Source: Actinophytocola xanthii
GTDB taxonomy: Bacteria; Actinomycetota; Actinomycetes; Mycobacteriales; Pseudonocardiaceae
Assembly: GCF_001921205.1 (NCBI RefSeq)
Contig: NZ_MSIE01000007.1
Coordinates: forward strand, 62,001-126,000
Reading direction: 5' to 3'
Length of the DNA: 64,000 nt
Positions 8,414-16,321 of this stretch are shown piece by piece. The notes below the pieces were generated by a model, which made no database searches, had not been told where the DNA came from, and saw only the letters and a list, made by a program, of their open reading frames with translations. Made by a program: the position numbers and the translations under genes. The stretch's first letter is position 1, and every line of letters begins with the position of its first letter.

Positions 8414-10015
8414 TCACGACGCCGGGTCGCAGGCCGTGCAGGCGTCGACGGCGAGACGGGCTCGCTCGCGCATCGCCTCCTGGCTGACCAGCCCCATCCG
8501 CAGCCGACCGGGGTCGGACTCCGCGTGCTCGACCAGGCGGTTGGCCAGTACCGCCGCGGCGTGTGGACCCGCGAACGAGGTGCCGTGCCACATGGCGAAC
8601 CCGCTGCTGAAGTCGTCCGGGTCGAGCGACTCCCGGTCCAGCTCCCGGATGGCGTTGGCCGGCCCGGTGCTCCCCCGCATGGTGGGGAACGTGCTCACCA
8701 CCGCGGCACCGGTCGCCCAGGCATGCACCCACGGCGCCTGGTTGCTGAAGAAGGCCTTGGTGCCGTTGGGGTTCAGCGCCCCCACGCTGATCACCGGCTG
8801 CCCGCCGCCGACCGGGGGGATGGTGGCGAGCGCGGCCGGGAAGAACGGGCGCGTGGTGGCGTCGTTGCCGGCCGCCGCGACGACCAGCACGCCGAGGTCG
8901 CTCAACGTGTGGAGGAGCCGGGCGAACTCGGTCGTCTCGGCCTCGTCGTCGAGCGTCTCGCAGTAGTAGCCGATGGAGATCGACAGCACGTCGACCATGT
9001 CGGCGGGGTCGCCCCCCGGTGCCTGCGCCGCCCGGACCTGCTCCACCAGCCGCTCGAGGGCGGCCAGCACGTCGCTCTCGTAGGCGACCCCGTCGCCGGC
9101 CATCACCCGGGCGACACCGACCTCGGCGTCCGGCGCGACCTGGCGGATGATGCCGGCGATGAACGTGCCGTGCCCGGTGTGCCGGTCGAGCTCGCCGGTC
9201 AGCGGGTTCGCCGGGACGTCGGCGTCCCAGTGGTCCTCGATGACCCTGGCCGCCGTGCCCGCGGCGCGGCTGCTCGCGGTGATGGCGTCCTGAACCTCCT
9301 TGAGGACGCGGATGAACCCGCCCGGCGGGAAGCCGGCGTCGCGGTCGGTCGCCCCGAACCACTCGTGCGGGGAGATCCCCGTGTCCAGCACGGCGACCAC
9401 CGGCCGCCGGTCGAACCCGCCGCCGGGAACCAGCTGCCGCGGCGTCGGCGGCCGCAGGCCGACGCTGACCGGGACCGGTCCGCCGCGTGCCGACCGCAGG
9501 TAGGAGTCCCTGCCGAACAGGCCGTGGGAGTCCCAGGGTGCCGGGTCGATGCCGTGGGAGTCCCACGGCGCGGGGTCCAGGCCCAGGAACAGCAGGTGTT
9601 CCAGCGTCACCGGATCCGGCGCCTGGACGGTGCGGGCGAGTTCCGGGGCCGGTTCGGCGGCCGCCGCCTGCCGCAGGTGCCAGAGCGCGAACCAGGCGTC
9701 GACGGTCGCGGGCCGCGCCGGGTCGAGCGCCTCGAGCCGGGCCACCGGCCGGGGGTGCCCGTTGGACGGTCCCACCAGCCGCAGGTTGATGCCGGCGAGA
9801 ACCCGGTCGATCGCGTCCCGGTCCGCGTCCACCGGTAAGCGCAGGACATCGGTGCGGTAACCGGTCGCCGTGGGGGCGGGACCGGTCACCTCGCACATCG
9901 GGTCCGTGCGCTTGAGGACCCGCGCACCATGTCTGGCCAGGAGTCTCCCCGGGACGTCGGGTACGTCGGTACCGAGACCTTCGTCGCGTGGGTTGCGCCG
10001 GACGTAGAAGTGCAT
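8414..10015 (-). CDS. S8 family (subtilisin-like) serine protease
   Basis: 533 residues with the full subtilase triad: Asp211 (VAVLDTGIS), His282 (GHGTFIAG) and Ser480 (HGTSFAGPH); an AAAGND segment supplies the oxyanion Asn. No signal peptide is visible, so the enzyme is probably cytoplasmic, unlike most secreted subtilisins. The first 200 residues form an extra N-terminal region that could be a prodomain or sensor. It carries a perfect 10-residue tandem duplication, DPAPWDSHG-type, encoded at about 9520-9580. The ATG at 10015 follows GGAGG at 5 bases; the ATG 12 bases upstream overlaps that ribosome-binding site and is rejected. It is the first gene of the unit that ends in the CHAT protease. 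Confidence 0.88.
   Translation of the reverse strand: MHFYVRRNPRDEGLGTDVPDVPGRLLARHGARVLKRTDPMCEVTGPAPTATGYRTDVLRLPVDADRDAIDRVLAGINLRLVGPSNGHPRPVARLEALDPARPATVDAWFALWHLRQAAAAEPAPELARTVQAPDPVTLEHLLFLGLDPAPWDSHGIDPAPWDSHGLFGRDSYLRSARGGPVPVSVGLRPPTPRQLVPGGGFDRRPVVAVLDTGISPHEWFGATDRDAGFPPGGFIRVLKEVQDAITASSRAAGTAARVIEDHWDADVPANPLTGELDRHTGHGTFIAGIIRQVAPDAEVGVARVMAGDGVAYESDVLAALERLVEQVRAAQAPGGDPADMVDVLSISIGYYCETLDDEAETTEFARLLHTLSDLGVLVVAAAGNDATTRPFFPAALATIPPVGGGQPVISVGALNPNGTKAFFSNQAPWVHAWATGAAVVSTFPTMRGSTGPANAIRELDRESLDPDDFSSGFAMWHGTSFAGPHAAAVLANRLVEHAESDPGRLRMGLVSQEAMRERARLAVDACTACDPAS
9520..9582. repeat. 30-bp tandem duplication inside the S8 protease gene
   Basis: Two near-identical 30-base units containing CCGTGGGAGTCCCA follow each other. 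They duplicate ten residues (GIDPAPWDSH-type) in the N-terminal region of the protease without changing the frame. Copies differ by only a few bases, so the duplication looks recent. Confidence 0.7.
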
Positions 10016-10159
10016 TGGGACCTCCATGCGGGGGTGGACACACGGCTTCTCGAACTGGAGCCGGGCCAGAGCCGGCAGATACGTCCATCAACATCACGAG
10101 TCGGTAACGCCGTCCGGGCACTAGTCTCGTCGCGGGGGACGGAACGGAGGCGGGCGCAC

Positions 10160-10495
10160 GTGAGCGACACCGATCCGCACATCCACGTCGAGCGGAACGT
10201 CGTCCAGGCGGGCGCCGACTTCCGCAACGCGATCACGTTGACGTTGGGCCTGGTGACCGACGCGCCGAGCACGGTCACCACCGGCTGCGGCCGCCATGTG
10301 CCCTACGCGATGACCTCCACCCGGCCGGAGAGCGTCACCTGCCTGCCGTGCCGGGAGCACGCCCACCAGGAGTACCTGAAGCTCGCCGACCAGATCGAGC
10401 GACTGAGCCGACCGCCCCAGGTCAACATCACCGCCGAGCAGGCGGCCCAGGCCGTCGCCCGGCTCCGGGAGCTCGCCGAAAGGTTCGCCGCGTAG
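10160..10495 (+). CDS. Small hypothetical protein with putative zinc-binding Cys/His cluster
   Basis: 111 residues, GTG start with GGAGG 9 bases upstream. The centre has a Cys/His set (TGCGRHVPYAM, then VTCLPCREHAH) that could bind one metal ion, followed by an amphipathic helical tail (EQAAQAVARLRELAERF). I do not recognise a named family. It is transcribed divergently from the subtilisin/CHAT module, about 145 bases away. A regulatory or accessory link to that module is possible but unproven. Confidence 0.65.
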   Translation: MSDTDPHIHVERNVVQAGADFRNAITLTLGLVTDAPSTVTTGCGRHVPYAMTSTRPESVTCLPCREHAHQEYLKLADQIERLSRPPQVNITAEQAAQAVARLRELAERFAA

Positions 10496-10499
10496 CGCT

Positions 10500-10523
10500 G
10501 TTTCCCCTCGTCTGTGCGGGTAC
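10500..10523 (+). promoter_or_regulatory. Sigma-B-like stress promoter upstream of brkB
   Basis: GTTT at 10500-10503 and GGGTAC at 10518-10523 are separated by 14 bases. This fits the actinobacterial sigma-B/sigma-F-family consensus (GNNT, 14-16 bases, GGGTAY). The ATG of the BrkB-family gene lies about 55 bases downstream. Between them an inverted repeat (CCTGCAT at 10525-10531, ATGCAGG at 10551-10557) could form a 5' leader hairpin. Confidence 0.5.
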
Positions 10524-10578
10524 CCCTGCATGCGCGCGACGCGCGACGAGATGCAGGCAGGTACGGAGAAGAGACGTC

Positions 10579-11556
10579 ATGACCGACACCGCTCAGCCGA
10601 AGAACCACGAACGGCCGCCGGAGAAGCCCACGTCCATGGACCGCGGATCCTGGTGGCAGGTGCTCAAACGCACCGCCAAGGAGTTCAACGAGGACAACCT
10701 GACCGACTGGGCCGCCGCCCTCACCTACTACGCGGTCCTGTCCATCTTCCCGGGTCTGCTGGTCGTCGTCTCCCTGCTCGGTCTCTTCGGCCAGGACACG
10801 GTCAACACCGTCATCAACGACCTCGGGTCGGCCGCTCCGGACGCGGTGCGCGACATCCTCGTCAACGCCACCCGCAACCTACAGAACTCCCAGGGCACCG
10901 CGGGTCTGCTGGCCATCGTCGGTCTGGCCGGCGGGCTCTGGTCGGCGTCCAACTACGTGGCCGGGTTCATGCGTGCCTCCAACGACATCTACGACGTCCC
11001 GGAAGGCCGGCCGATCTGGAAGACGTTGCCGATCAGGATCGGCGTCACGCTCGTGATCGCGATCCTGCTGACGGTGAGCGTGCTCATCGTGGTGCTGACC
11101 GGTGGCGTCGCCGAGTACGTCGGTGAGCTGATCGGCGCCGGCGAGACGTTCGTGACCATCTGGCAGTACGCGAAGTGGCCGGTCCTGGTGATCATCATCA
11201 GCCAGATCCTCGCCCTGCTGTACTGGGCCGCCCCCAACGCCAAGCAGGCCGGCGCACGCTGGGTCAGCCCCGGCGGGATCCTCGCCGTGGTCGTGTGGAT
11301 CATCGCGTCGGCGGGTTTCGCCTTCTACGTCGCGAACTTCGGGTCCTACAACAAGACCTACGGCACCCTCGCCGGTGTGATCATCTTCCTGGTCTGGCTC
11401 TGGATCTCGAACATCGCGGTGCTCCTCGGTGCCGAGTTCGACGCCGAGATGCACCGCGGCCGGGCCATCGAGGCCGGTCACCCCGAGGAGAAGGAGCCGT
11501 TCGTCGGCCTGCGGGACGATCGCGCCCTCGACGAGGACGAGAAGAAGGCGACGTAA
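10579..11556 (+). CDS. YihY/BrkB family membrane protein
   Basis: 325 residues. After a charged N-terminus of about 45 residues come family features: NLTDWAAALTYYAVLSIFPGLLVVVSLLG, an LWSASNYVAGFMRASNDIYD segment, and a C-terminal membrane block with KQAGARWVSPGGILAVVVWIIAS and YNKTYGTLAGVIIFLVWLWISN. About six membrane helices are expected. The family was once thought to be RNase BN; it is now treated as an envelope protein of unknown transport function. The ATG has GGAGAAGAG just upstream. Its promoter looks sigma-B-like, consistent with stress induction. The tail is highly charged. Confidence 0.9.
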   Translation: MTDTAQPKNHERPPEKPTSMDRGSWWQVLKRTAKEFNEDNLTDWAAALTYYAVLSIFPGLLVVVSLLGLFGQDTVNTVINDLGSAAPDAVRDILVNATRNLQNSQGTAGLLAIVGLAGGLWSASNYVAGFMRASNDIYDVPEGRPIWKTLPIRIGVTLVIAILLTVSVLIVVLTGGVAEYVGELIGAGETFVTIWQYAKWPVLVIIISQILALLYWAAPNAKQAGARWVSPGGILAVVVWIIASAGFAFYVANFGSYNKTYGTLAGVIIFLVWLWISNIAVLLGAEFDAEMHRGRAIEAGHPEEKEPFVGLRDDRALDEDEKKAT

Positions 11557-11567
11557 CCGCCTTACGA

Positions 11568-12764
11568 CTACCTGCGCGCCTCGGTCTCCGGAGCGGTGTC
11601 GGGGGCCGAGGCGGCGGGGGTCGGAACGGGGCGCAGGATCCCCGCGGTGCAGACGGCGAGCACACAGAAGGCCACGACCAGCAGGAACGCCACGTTCAGC
11701 GGCATCAGCTCGGTCATCGGACCGATGATCGCGGGTCCGGCCAGGATGCCGAGGTAGCCGAGGCCGGCGACGCGGGAGACGTTCGCTCCCGCGTTGGCCC
11801 GGTCGGCGTGCCCGGCGGCGCTGAACAGCTGCGGTACGGAGCCGGACAGCCCGATGCCGAACAACGTCCAGCCCGCCAGCGCCAGGGGAACCCAGGGGGC
11901 GAGCGAGGCCGTCAGCAGCCCGACGGCCGCGATCGCCGACCCGTACCGGACGACCGCGACCGGGCCGACCCGCCGGACCACCGGGTCGGTGATCAGGCGG
12001 CCCACAGTCATGGCGGCGGCGAACGCGCCGTAGGCGAACGCGGCGGTGGCCTCGGGCGCGTCGAGGACCGTGCTCAGGTGCAGCACGCTCCAGTCGTTCG
12101 CGACGCCTTCGGCGAGCATCAGCAGCACGGCGAGGCCGGCCATGGCCCAGATACGACCGGGCGTCCTGCGCCGGCCCCGCTTCGCGGGCCGCTCCCCCGG
12201 CGGCGCCGGTGCGCGGCGCAGCAGCGCGGGTGTCGCGGCGAGGGCGATCGCCACGGCGATCCCGCCGGTCGCGGCGAGCGTCGTCGCCGGGTCCCAGCCC
12301 CAGCTCAGCGTGCGGGCGCCGACCACCGCGGCGGCGAACCCGCCGATCGACCAGGCGGCGTGGAAGGCCGACATCACCGCCCGGCCGTAGCCGTGCTCCA
12401 CCTCGACCGCGTGGGCGTTCATGCTGACGTCCAGGCAGCCGTTGCCGAAGCCGAGCACGAACAGCCCCGCGCCCAACGCGAGACCGTTCGTCGCCAGTCC
12501 GGGCAGGACCAGCGCGGACGAGCAGAAGACGGCGCTCAGCGGCACGACGAGGCGCGGTCCGAACCGGTCGGTGAGCGGACCCGCGAGCTGCATGCCGCCG
12601 AACGCGCCGCCGCCGAGGAGCAGCAGGAGCAGGCCGAGCGTGGCGTGGTCGACGCCAGTCCGCTGCTCGACGGCGGGGATGTGGACGAACCACATGCCGA
12701 CGGCCAACCCGTTCAGGCCGAAGAACGCGAAGGTGGCCACGCGGGCCGCGCGAAGTCTCTCCAC
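11568..12764 (-). CDS. MFS transporter
   Basis: 398 residues with about twelve membrane segments and the MFS loop 2-3 signature in GPLTDRFGPRLVV. The region near FGNGCLDVSMNAHAVEVE resembles the group of MFS proteins once linked to fucose-permease-like or Mdf-type carriers; the substrate is unknown. It starts with GTG at 12764, with no good Shine-Dalgarno, so leaderless translation is possible. It diverges from a DeoR-family regulator, and two inverted repeats sit between the two starts. The regulator probably controls this transporter and itself. Confidence 0.85.
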   Translation of the reverse strand: MERLRAARVATFAFFGLNGLAVGMWFVHIPAVEQRTGVDHATLGLLLLLLGGGAFGGMQLAGPLTDRFGPRLVVPLSAVFCSSALVLPGLATNGLALGAGLFVLGFGNGCLDVSMNAHAVEVEHGYGRAVMSAFHAAWSIGGFAAAVVGARTLSWGWDPATTLAATGGIAVAIALAATPALLRRAPAPPGERPAKRGRRRTPGRIWAMAGLAVLLMLAEGVANDWSVLHLSTVLDAPEATAAFAYGAFAAAMTVGRLITDPVVRRVGPVAVVRYGSAIAAVGLLTASLAPWVPLALAGWTLFGIGLSGSVPQLFSAAGHADRANAGANVSRVAGLGYLGILAGPAIIGPMTELMPLNVAFLLVVAFCVLAVCTAGILRPVPTPAASAPDTAPETEARR

Positions 12765-12768
12765 ACTT

Positions 12769-12818
12769 CGAACATAACTTACGTTCGCTGCCTGGCACTA
12801 CGAACACGACAGGTGTTC
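12769..12818. promoter_or_regulatory. Two inverted repeats between the MFS and DeoR-family genes
   Basis: CGAAC (12769-12773) and GTTCG (12783-12787) are 9 bases apart. GAACAC (12802-12807) and GTGTTC (12813-12818) are 5 bases apart. Both use the same GAAC/GTTC half-site and both lie in the 60-base gap between divergent starts. They are good candidates for binding sites of the adjacent DeoR-family protein. Confidence 0.55.
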
Positions 12819-12824
12819 AATGTC

Positions 12825-13583
12825 ATGGTGAGTACCGAGCGGCTGCGGCGGATCGCCGACGCGACCCGCGAGGCGGGCGAGATGACGGTGGCCCGGCTCG
12901 CCGAGCTGACCGGCACCTCGGAGATGACCATCCGGCGGGACCTGGAGGTGTTGGCCGCCCAGGGCGTGATCGAGCGGTACCGGGGCGGGGCCAGGAGCCT
13001 GCTGCTGCGTGGGGAGGAGCCGCCGTTCGCGCTCCGGGCGAACGAGGGCGTCAAGGCCAAGCGGCGGATCGCGCACGCGGTGGCCGACCTGCTCGCCGAC
13101 GGCGAGTCGGTGGTACTGGACAGCGGGACGACATGCCTGGAGGTCGCACACGTCCTGCGCGACCGGCGGCTGACCGTGCTGCCGCTGTCCCTGCACGCGG
13201 CCAACGCCCTGGTGGGGGCGCCGGCGCTGACGCTGTTGTTCCCGGGCGGCGCGCCCCGACCGGGAGAGCTGGCGTTGACCGGGCCGCTCGCCGAGGCCTC
13301 GCTGGCGGCTCTGCGGTTCGACACCGCGGTCATCGGCTGCTGCGGGCTGACCCCGGCGCACGGGATCACCGGCTACGACCTGGCGGACGCGGCCGTCAAG
13401 CGGGCCGCCATGCGCTCGGCCGCGCGGGTCATCGCGGTCGCCGACGCGGCGAAGCTCACCCGGACCGCCCTCGCCGTGGTGGCTCCGGTGTCCGAACTGG
13501 ACGTCGTGGTGACCGATACCGGGGCACCGGCCGACGCGGTGGCCGCGCTCGAGGCGGCCGGTGCGGTCGTGCGCCGGGTGTGA
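12825..13583 (+). CDS. DeoR family transcriptional regulator
   Basis: 252 residues. The N-terminal winged helix is typical: RLRRIADATREAGEMTVARLAELTGTSEMTIRRDLEVL, with the SEMTIRRDL recognition helix. The C-terminal part is a DeoR sugar-phosphate sensor domain: VLDSGTTCLEVA phosphate-binding loop, a DTAVIGCCGLT segment, and ADAAKLTR near the end. It probably represses the divergent MFS transporter and responds to a phosphorylated sugar or related ligand. ATG at 12825 is directly followed by GTG; either could serve. Confidence 0.9.
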   Translation: MVSTERLRRIADATREAGEMTVARLAELTGTSEMTIRRDLEVLAAQGVIERYRGGARSLLLRGEEPPFALRANEGVKAKRRIAHAVADLLADGESVVLDSGTTCLEVAHVLRDRRLTVLPLSLHAANALVGAPALTLLFPGGAPRPGELALTGPLAEASLAALRFDTAVIGCCGLTPAHGITGYDLADAAVKRAAMRSAARVIAVADAAKLTRTALAVVAPVSELDVVVTDTGAPADAVAALEAAGAVVRRV

Positions 13584-13590
13584 CCGGCGG

Positions 13591-14148
13591 CTACCGGCTG
13601 AGCCCCGCGCTGACGGCGCGCGCGGCGTGGCGGACCGCGGCGCTGAGCGATCCGGGTCTACCGCCACCGACGGCGGCGGCGAGCATGGCGATGTCGCGCC
13701 CGGTCGGCGCCAGGACCGGAGTGCTGACGAACTCCATTCCGCGCGGTACGAGGCCGCCGGGGCTCAGCAGCAGCACGTCCTCCGCCCTGGTCAGGCTGGC
13801 CGCCGCGATCAGGTCGTCGTTCTGGCACCGGACGGTGAGCACGGCGCTGGTTCTCGTGGTCGCGGCGAGCTCGTTGAGCGGCCGGCGAACCGCGGTGAGC
13901 AGCTGGGGGTAGGGCTCCCAGGCCCTGGCGAGCCGGAAGACCCGCGAACCCACCCGGTACAGCCCCTCCGCGCGCGCCACGACGCCGAGCGCCTCCATCT
14001 GCCCCAGCAACCGGTGCGTCGTCGCCTTGGGGATACCGCAGGAATGTGCGATCCAGGTAATCCCAACTCCATCCGAATGGCTGGCAAGTGCATTCAACAG
14101 AGTGAATGACCTGCCAAGCACACTGCTTTCCAACTGCACCTGGTCCAT
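13591..14148 (-). CDS. IclR family transcriptional regulator, short form
   Basis: 185 residues. The N-terminal half is an IclR winged helix (GRSFTLLNALAS, GIPKATTHRLLGQMEALG). The C-terminal half starts as an IclR effector domain (RRPLNELAATTRTSAVLTV, LLSPGGLVPRGMEF) but ends early; normal members have about 250 residues. It may be a truncated regulator or one that has lost its ligand pocket. The ATG at 14148 has GGAGGT 8 bases upstream. It diverges from the secreted VCBS-repeat protein, with about 100 bases between, and may control it. Confidence 0.78.
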   Translation of the reverse strand: MDQVQLESSVLGRSFTLLNALASHSDGVGITWIAHSCGIPKATTHRLLGQMEALGVVARAEGLYRVGSRVFRLARAWEPYPQLLTAVRRPLNELAATTRTSAVLTVRCQNDDLIAAASLTRAEDVLLLSPGGLVPRGMEFVSTPVLAPTGRDIAMLAAAVGGGRPGSLSAAVRHAARAVSAGLSR

Positions 14149-14252
14149 GTCTTCGCACCTCCAGGGGTGGCGATCAGCCGAAGGAATATCTCGGGTCCAT
14201 TCAGTGGAACAAACGGTTTTGAGACTCCGGCTCGGGCAGGACACTGCTCGAC

Positions 14253-14990
14253 ATGAGCAATATCAGGAACAAAGTAGCGGTTCTGGCCACGGTGGCCGCG
14301 ACGCTCGTCGTCGGTTCACCCGCTGGATTCGCCGACATCGCCCCGAGGTCGTCCGCGGCCGCGGGCGGTCTGGTGCCGCAGCGGTTGGCGGGGGATTTCA
14401 ACGGGGACGGTGTGGACGACGTCGCGGTCTGGCGGCCGAGCAACGGCACGTGGTACGTCCAGAACCAGTTCACCGTTTCCTGGGGTACTGCCGGTGACAT
14501 TCCGGTGCCGGGGGACTACAACGGGGACAACATCACCGACATCGCGGTATGGCGACCCAGCAACGGCTACTGGTACGTCCGCAACCAGTCCACCACCCAA
14601 TGGGGAGTCGGCGGCGACATTCCCGTACCCGGCGACTACAACGGGGACAACACCACCGACATCGCGGTATGGCGACCCAGCAACGGCTACTGGTACGTCC
14701 GCAACCAGTCCACCACCCAATGGGGAGTCGGCGGCGACATCCCCGTACCCGGCGACTACAACGGGGACAACACCACCGACCTCACCGTCTGGCGACCCAG
14801 CAACGGCTACTGGTACGTCCGCAACCAGTCCACCACCCAATGGGGAGTCGGCGGCGACATCCCCGTACCCGGCGACTTCAACGGGGACAACCGGACGGAC
14901 CTGACCGTGTGGCGACCCAGCAACGGCTATTGGTGGGTCCGCGACCAGTTCACCACCCAGTGGGGCGTGGGGGGAGACGTCCCGGTCTAG
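14253..14990 (+). CDS. Secreted VCBS/FG-GAP-type repeat protein
   Basis: 245 residues. An N-terminal signal peptide (VAVLATVAATLVVGSPAGFA) is followed by five copies of a 40-residue repeat. Each has a Ca-binding-like DYNGDNxTD loop, then VWRPSNGYWYVRNQ and QWGVGGDIPVPG. This is the VCBS/FG-GAP beta-propeller blade type. Often such blades are attached to enzymes, but here they make up the whole protein. Three central repeats are almost identical at DNA level, suggesting recent expansion or homogenisation. Likely an extracellular carbohydrate- or protein-binding protein; its partner is unknown. A strong hairpin follows its stop codon. Confidence 0.85.
   Translation: MSNIRNKVAVLATVAATLVVGSPAGFADIAPRSSAAAGGLVPQRLAGDFNGDGVDDVAVWRPSNGTWYVQNQFTVSWGTAGDIPVPGDYNGDNITDIAVWRPSNGYWYVRNQSTTQWGVGGDIPVPGDYNGDNTTDIAVWRPSNGYWYVRNQSTTQWGVGGDIPVPGDYNGDNTTDLTVWRPSNGYWYVRNQSTTQWGVGGDIPVPGDFNGDNRTDLTVWRPSNGYWWVRDQFTTQWGVGGDVPV
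14488..14983. repeat. 120-bp tandem repeats in the VCBS-repeat gene
   Basis: Units of exactly 120 bases follow each other; the units beginning near 14521, 14641 and 14761 differ at only a few positions, and the flanking units are more diverged. All encode the same 40-residue blade. The near identity, including silent positions, suggests copy-number change by recombination. Confidence 0.85.
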
Positions 14991-15015
14991 CTTTGAGGAC
15001 ACTCTAGGGCGACGG

Positions 15016-15054
15016 ACCGCCGGTGGGCCCAGGACGCCGTGGCCCACCGGCGGT
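15016..15054. terminator. Bidirectional hairpin terminator
   Basis: ACCGCCGGTGGGCC (15016-15029) pairs perfectly with GGCCCACCGGCGGT (15041-15054) around an 11-base loop. It lies between the stops of the convergent VCBS-repeat gene and GntR gene and can serve both. No U-tract follows, as is common in actinomycetes. Confidence 0.75.
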
Positions 15055-15059
15055 GCGCG

Positions 15060-15455
15060 TCAGCGTTCGTTCGCCGTGCCGTCGGCGCCCTCGAACGCGG
15101 CGACCACGGCGGCGATCGCGTGCTGGAGGTCCGCGCCCGCGGCCCTGGCTGCGGCCGCGTAGGCCGCCGCGGCGGATCCCAACGGCTGGAGCCGCGGCCC
15201 GGGAGGTGCCGCGGCCACCTCGGTGCCGTTCCGGCCGGCGGTCCGCAGCACCCCGACGCTCTCGAGCTCGCGATAGGCGCGGGCGACCGTGCCGGGGGCG
15301 AGGCCGAGGTCGCGGGCGAGCTGTCGGACGGTGGGCAGCCGGGCGCCGACCGGGAGGCGCCCGGCGCCGACGAGCCACCGGAGCTGGTCGTGCACCTGAC
15401 GCCAGGCCGCCAGCCCGCTGTCCGGGTCGACGGTGATCCGCGGCGCGACGTTCAC
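15060..15455 (-). CDS. GntR family transcriptional regulator, YtrA-like
   Basis: 131 residues: a GntR winged helix (AAWRQVHDQLRWLVGAGRLPVGARLPTVRQLARDLGLAPGTVARAYRELE) plus a short helical C-terminal tail. This two-part form is the YtrA subfamily, whose members usually sit with membrane or ABC-type genes and autoregulate. The GTG start overlaps the stop of the upstream membrane-protein gene by 4 bases, so it is the second gene of an operon. A perfect 28-bp palindrome just before the first gene is its probable operator. Confidence 0.88.
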   Translation of the reverse strand: MNVAPRITVDPDSGLAAWRQVHDQLRWLVGAGRLPVGARLPTVRQLARDLGLAPGTVARAYRELESVGVLRTAGRNGTEVAAAPPGPRLQPLGSAAAAYAAAARAAGADLQHAIAAVVAAFEGADGTANER

Positions 15456-16309
15456 GCGACCCGCGCGAGGTGGCCGGCGCGCCGCGGCGGCGTCGCCACC
15501 CAGACCCACGCCGGCCCCGCGACGACGAACAGCACGACGACGACGATCTCGCTCGCCGAGTCCACGACGAGGACCCAGCCCGGCGGCGGCAGCGGGTCGG
15601 GCCCGAACGACAGGCTGCTCAGCAGGCTCAACCGGTTGTTGGCCAGCACCACCAGGTGCGTCAGCAGACCGATCCCCGCCCCGACGACCACCCGGGCCGT
15701 CCTGGCTCGCAGGACGGTGTCCACCACCGGGTCGGCGACCGTCTGACGCCGCACGGCGAGCCGCACCACCCCGAGCACCGCGGCCAGGCACAGCACGGTC
15801 CCGGAGACGACGAGCCACCCCGGCGAGCTGCCGATCTCCGCCCGGACGTCGTCGGAGACGAACGAGGTCCAGCCGCCCGGTTGCGGGACACCGTTGGGCG
15901 GCAGCCCGGCCACGACCCGGTCGGCCCACGGCTGCGCGGCAAGACCGACGCCCGCGAGGACCAGGGCCAGTGCGGCCGCCCCGAGCAGCAGCGCCATCGG
16001 CCACCGGGGTACGAGGTCGCGCCAGCTCCGCCGGGCCAGCACGGCGACCCGCACACCACGGATCTGCCGCACCGCCGCCGCGGTCTCGGCCAGCAACAAC
16101 GCCGCGACCAGCGACATGACCAGGCGGAACAGACCGGGTACCGCGATCGGCTCCCCGAACCAGCCGAACACCATGCCCACGGCCGGCGCCAGGACCAGGA
16201 ACGTTCCGAGCCACAGCAGGCGCCGGACCAGCAGGTGCCGGGCCGCGACGTGACACTGCTCCGGGCTCGGGTCGGCGATCCCCCATCGCCGCAGGAGACG
16301 CTTCCCCAC
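15452..16309 (-). CDS. Multi-pass membrane protein in a GntR operon
   Basis: 285 residues with about six to seven hydrophobic segments (for example LLWLGTFLVLAPAVGMVFGWF, LLLGAAALALVLAGVGLAA and the last, IVVVVLFVVAGPAWVWVA). I do not recognise a named family. YtrA-type regulators often control membrane proteins or transporters made under envelope stress. The GTG at 16309 has GGAGGTG 6 bases upstream. The GntR gene is coupled to its 3' end by GTGA. Confidence 0.75.
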   Translation of the reverse strand: MGKRLLRRWGIADPSPEQCHVAARHLLVRRLLWLGTFLVLAPAVGMVFGWFGEPIAVPGLFRLVMSLVAALLLAETAAAVRQIRGVRVAVLARRSWRDLVPRWPMALLLGAAALALVLAGVGLAAQPWADRVVAGLPPNGVPQPGGWTSFVSDDVRAEIGSSPGWLVVSGTVLCLAAVLGVVRLAVRRQTVADPVVDTVLRARTARVVVGAGIGLLTHLVVLANNRLSLLSSLSFGPDPLPPPGWVLVVDSASEIVVVVLFVVAGPAWVWVATPPRRAGHLARVA

Positions 16310-16321
16310 CCGGCACCTCCG

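Noticed and set aside
14488-14983. Regular repeats that could suggest a CRISPR array
   Set aside because: The repeats are 120 bases, contiguous, without spacers, and encode protein blades in frame.
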